A program made the position numbers and the translations under genes. Positions 61,862 through 64,000 of a DNA stretch of 64,000 nucleotides are shown one piece after another. The stretch is from Mycolicibacterium gilvum (GTDB lineage: Bacteria; Actinomycetota; Actinomycetes; Mycobacteriales; Mycobacteriaceae): positions 2,604,001 to 2,668,000 of the forward strand of contig NZ_UGQM01000001.1 in assembly GCF_900454025.1 (NCBI RefSeq), in the 5' to 3' direction. A model generated the notes under the pieces. That model ran no database searches, had not been told where the DNA came from, and saw only the letters and a list, made by a program, of their open reading frames with translations. Every line of letters begins with the position of its first letter. Position 1 is the stretch's first letter.

Positions 61862-62794
61862 GTGCGTCTCGTCTTCGCCGGCACCCCGGAACCCGCCCTC
61901 CCGTCCCTGCAGCGGCTGATCGATTCCGCCCGCCACGACGTGATCGCCGTCCTGACCCGCCCCGACGCGGCCGCGGGGCGGCGCGGCCGGCCGAGCCCGT
62001 CGCCGGTGGCCGAGCTGGCCGCCGCGCACGGTATCCCGGTGCTGAAGCCGCCGCGGCCCAACTCGGAGGAGTTCGTCGCCGAACTCGCCGCGCTGGCACC
62101 GGACTGCTGCGCCGTCGTCGCCTACGGCGCCCTGCTGCGCGAGGAACTGCTCACAGTCCCTGCCCACGGCTGGGTGAACCTGCATTTCTCGGTGCTGCCT
62201 GCATGGCGCGGCGCCGCGCCGGTGCAGGCCGCGCTCGCCGCGGGCGACGAGGTCACCGGCGCCACGACGTTCCAGATCGAACTCAGCCTCGACTCCGGTC
62301 CGGTCTACGGGGTGGTCACGGAGACGATCCGGCCCACCGACACCGCTGGCGACCTGCTCGGCCGGCTCGCCGAGTCCGGGGCCGGCCTGCTGGAGGCGAC
62401 CATGGACGGGATCGAGGACGGCACACTGACCGCGGTGCCGCAGCCCGCCGAGGGGGTCAGCATCGCGCCCAAGGTCAGCGTCGACGACGCCCGCATCCGT
62501 TGGGAGCTACCGGCGCACGTGGTCGACCGGCGGATCCGTTCGGTCACTCCGAACCCGGGCGCCTGGACCATGGCCGGCGAACTGCGCATCAAGGTCGGGC
62601 CCGTCACGGTGCCCGAGGACGGACCGAAAGATCTTGAGCCGGGGGAGATCCGGGTGGGCAAGAAGCATGTACACGTCGGCACCGCAACGGACGCGGTGCT
62701 GCTCGGCACGGTGCAGCCGCCGGGCAAGAAGTCGATGAACGCCGCCGACTGGGCGCGTGGCGCGCGCGCCGAGGACATCCGGAGGGCCCGATGA
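61862..62794 (+). CDS. fmt: Methionyl-tRNA formyltransferase
   Basis: Formylates initiator Met-tRNA with 10-formyl-tetrahydrofolate. The 310 residues keep the catalytic Asn106, His108 ([16 protein letters not shown]) and Asp144 (LDSGPV) at the same numbers as E. coli Fmt. [15 protein letters not shown] begins the Rossmann domain, and the C-terminal OB-type domain starts near 210 ([17 protein letters not shown]). A TANNNT box 6 nt before the GTG supports the start. The stop overlaps rsmB by 4 bp (ATGA). Confidence 0.96.
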   Translation: MRLVFAGTPEPALPSLQRLIDSARHDVIAVLTRPDAAAGRRGRPSPSPVAELAAAHGIPVLKPPRPNSEEFVAELAALAPDCCAVVAYGALLREELLTVPAHGWVNLHFSVLPAWRGAAPVQAALAAGDEVTGATTFQIELSLDSGPVYGVVTETIRPTDTAGDLLGRLAESGAGLLEATMDGIEDGTLTAVPQPAEGVSIAPKVSVDDARIRWELPAHVVDRRIRSVTPNPGAWTMAGELRIKVGPVTVPEDGPKDLEPGEIRVGKKHVHVGTATDAVLLGTVQPPGKKSMNAADWARGARAEDIRRAR

Positions 62795-64000
62795 CGCGAC
62801 CCGACAAGAAGCGTCCGCCCCGCCGCAAGCGGCTGGATCCGGCTCGGCAGGCGGCCTTCGATGTGCTGCGTGCGGTCTCCGAGCGCGACTCCTACGCCAA
62901 CCTGGCACTGCCGGCGCTGCTGCGGGACCGCCGGATCACCGGGCGCGACGCGGCGTTCGCCACGGAGCTGACCTACGGAACGTGCCGCGCCAAGGGACTG
63001 CTGGACGCGGTGATCGCGGCCGCGGCGGGCCGCCCGGTCGACCACATCGACCCGATCCTGCTGGATCTACTGCGGCTCGGCGCGTATCAAATCCTGCGCA
63101 CTCGCGTCGACGACCACGCCGCGGTGTCGACGACCGTCGAGCAGGCGGGTCTCGAATTCGACACGGCGCGAGCAGGTTTCGTCAACGGGGTGCTGCGCAC
63201 CATCGCACGCCGTGACGAGGCGGACTGGGTCGCCGAACTCGCCCCGCCGGCGGCCACCGACCCGGTCGGGCACCTCGCGTTCGTCCACGCCCACCCCCGG
63301 TGGATCGGCCAGGCGTTCGCCGATGCGCTGGGCGCGCGGGCCGGTGAACTGGGCGCACTGCTGGCCAGCGACGACTCCCGACCCGAAGTTCACCTCGCGG
63401 CCCGGCCGGGGATGCTCACCGCCGCCGAACTCGCCGAACAGACCGGCGGCACCGTGGGCAGGTACTCGCCGTACGCGGTGTACCTCGGCGACGGCGATCC
63501 CGGTGGCGTCGCCGCGGTGCGCGAGAGCCGCGCCCTGGTGCAGGACGAGGGCAGCCAGCTCGTCGCCCGCGCGCTGACCCTGGCCCCGGTCGACGGCCCC
63601 GACGGTGGCCGCTGGCTGGATCTGTGCGCCGGCCCGGGTGGCAAGACGGCGCTGCTGGCCGCGCTGGGACAGCCGTCGGGCGCGACGGTGACCGCGGTAG
63701 AACCCGCCCCGCGGCGCGCCGAGCTCGTCGAGCAGAACACCGCGGGCCTGCCGGTGGACGTGGTCCGGGTCGACGGCCGGGAGTCAGGGCTGACGCCGGG
63801 CTTCGACCGGGTGCTCGTGGACGCGCCGTGCACCGGTCTCGGTGCGCTGCGGCGCAGACCCGAAGCCCGCTGGCGGCGTCAGCCCGGCGACGTGCCCGCG
63901 CTGGCCAAGCTGCAACGCGAGTTGCTCGCCGCCGCGATTCGGCTGACCAGGCCGGGAGGAGTGGTGCTCTACGCGACATGTTCGCCGCACCTGGCCGAGA
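62791..64000 (+). CDS. rsmB: 16S rRNA m5C967 methyltransferase, 5' part (runs off window)
   Basis: SAM-dependent rRNA cytosine methyltransferase. 403 codons are visible and the frame is still open at the end of the window. The N-terminal NusB-like RNA-binding domain is at about 15-150 ([37 protein letters not shown]). The Rossmann domain has motif [19 protein letters not shown] (near 272-289). The two catalytic cysteines are Cys347 ([18 protein letters not shown]) and Cys397 (YATCSPH). Only about 40-60 residues should be missing. It is coupled to fmt by ATGA, the same pair as in M. tuberculosis (Rv1406-Rv1407). Confidence 0.95.
   Translation, partial: MTRPDKKRPPRRKRLDPARQAAFDVLRAVSERDSYANLALPALLRDRRITGRDAAFATELTYGTCRAKGLLDAVIAAAAGRPVDHIDPILLDLLRLGAYQILRTRVDDHAAVSTTVEQAGLEFDTARAGFVNGVLRTIARRDEADWVAELAPPAATDPVGHLAFVHAHPRWIGQAFADALGARAGELGALLASDDSRPEVHLAARPGMLTAAELAEQTGGTVGRYSPYAVYLGDGDPGGVAAVRESRALVQDEGSQLVARALTLAPVDGPDGGRWLDLCAGPGGKTALLAALGQPSGATVTAVEPAPRRAELVEQNTAGLPVDVVRVDGRESGLTPGFDRVLVDAPCTGLGALRRRPEARWRRQPGDVPALAKLQRELLAAAIRLTRPGGVVLYATCSPHLAE

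Overview
High G+C DNA read through almost entirely by genes on short spacers. Gene content and order point to a fast-growing mycobacterium (Mycolicibacterium type). The basis is: mihF-gmk-rpoZ-coaBC-metK, pyrR-pyrB-pyrC-(PH-like membrane protein)-carA-carB-pyrF, alaS-ruvX-mltG-aroE-prepilin peptidase-aroC-aroK-aroB and pepQ-efp-nusB, each in the order I recall from M. tuberculosis (Rv1379-Rv1402 and Rv2533c-Rv2572c), but lying side by side on one strand. The species cannot be named from the sequence alone.

Layout. 1-3.7 kb: the 3' end of aspS, a DUF4436 membrane protein, an F420-type (Ddn-like) reductase, a thiolase and a divergent HxlR regulator. 3.7-13.5 kb (minus strand): a carbohydrate or polyol operon in the order DeoR regulator, FGGY kinase, lipoprotein binding protein, two permeases, ABC ATPase, SDR dehydrogenase, BtpA-family TIM-barrel protein. 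A complete 1,697-bp IS1380-family element with 16-bp inverted repeats and a CTAG target duplication sits between the second permease and the ATPase, exactly at the permease stop codon. 13.7-22.7 kb: a DUF389 membrane protein, then a tightly overlapping cluster of a large transglutaminase/DUF2126 protein, a circularly permuted ATP-grasp/alpha-E protein, a second transglutaminase and a zinc metallopeptidase. This is the best candidate in the window for a poorly described biochemical system (a peptide or amide ligation and cleavage module).

22.9-38.6 kb: DUF3097, rarA, a small GlsB-type membrane protein, yjbQ, alaS, ruvX, mltG, the shikimate genes aroE, aroC, aroK and aroB (no dehydroquinase gene), two minus-strand membrane proteins, pepQ, efp and nusB. 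38.6-41.1 kb: two minus-strand accessory genes, a DUF222/HNH (13E12-type) protein and a beta-lactamase-fold serine hydrolase. 41.2-50.0 kb: the complete pyrimidine operon, preceded by a PyrR-binding hairpin that overlaps the pyrR leader. 50.2-54.3 kb: mihF, gmk, rpoZ, coaBC and metK. 54.3-56.7 kb (minus): a Baeyer-Villiger-type monooxygenase and an NlhH-type esterase. 56.8-64.0 kb: a YhhN-family protein, a helicase-defective PriA, a DUF2207 protein with LemA, fmt and the start of rsmB (cut by the window end).

Recurrent features are very short or overlapping gene junctions (ATGA, GTGA, TAATG), starts without an SD but with a TANNNT box 6-7 nt upstream (probable leaderless mRNAs), and convergent neighbours whose stop codons overlap. 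No tRNA, rRNA or CRISPR array was recognised.
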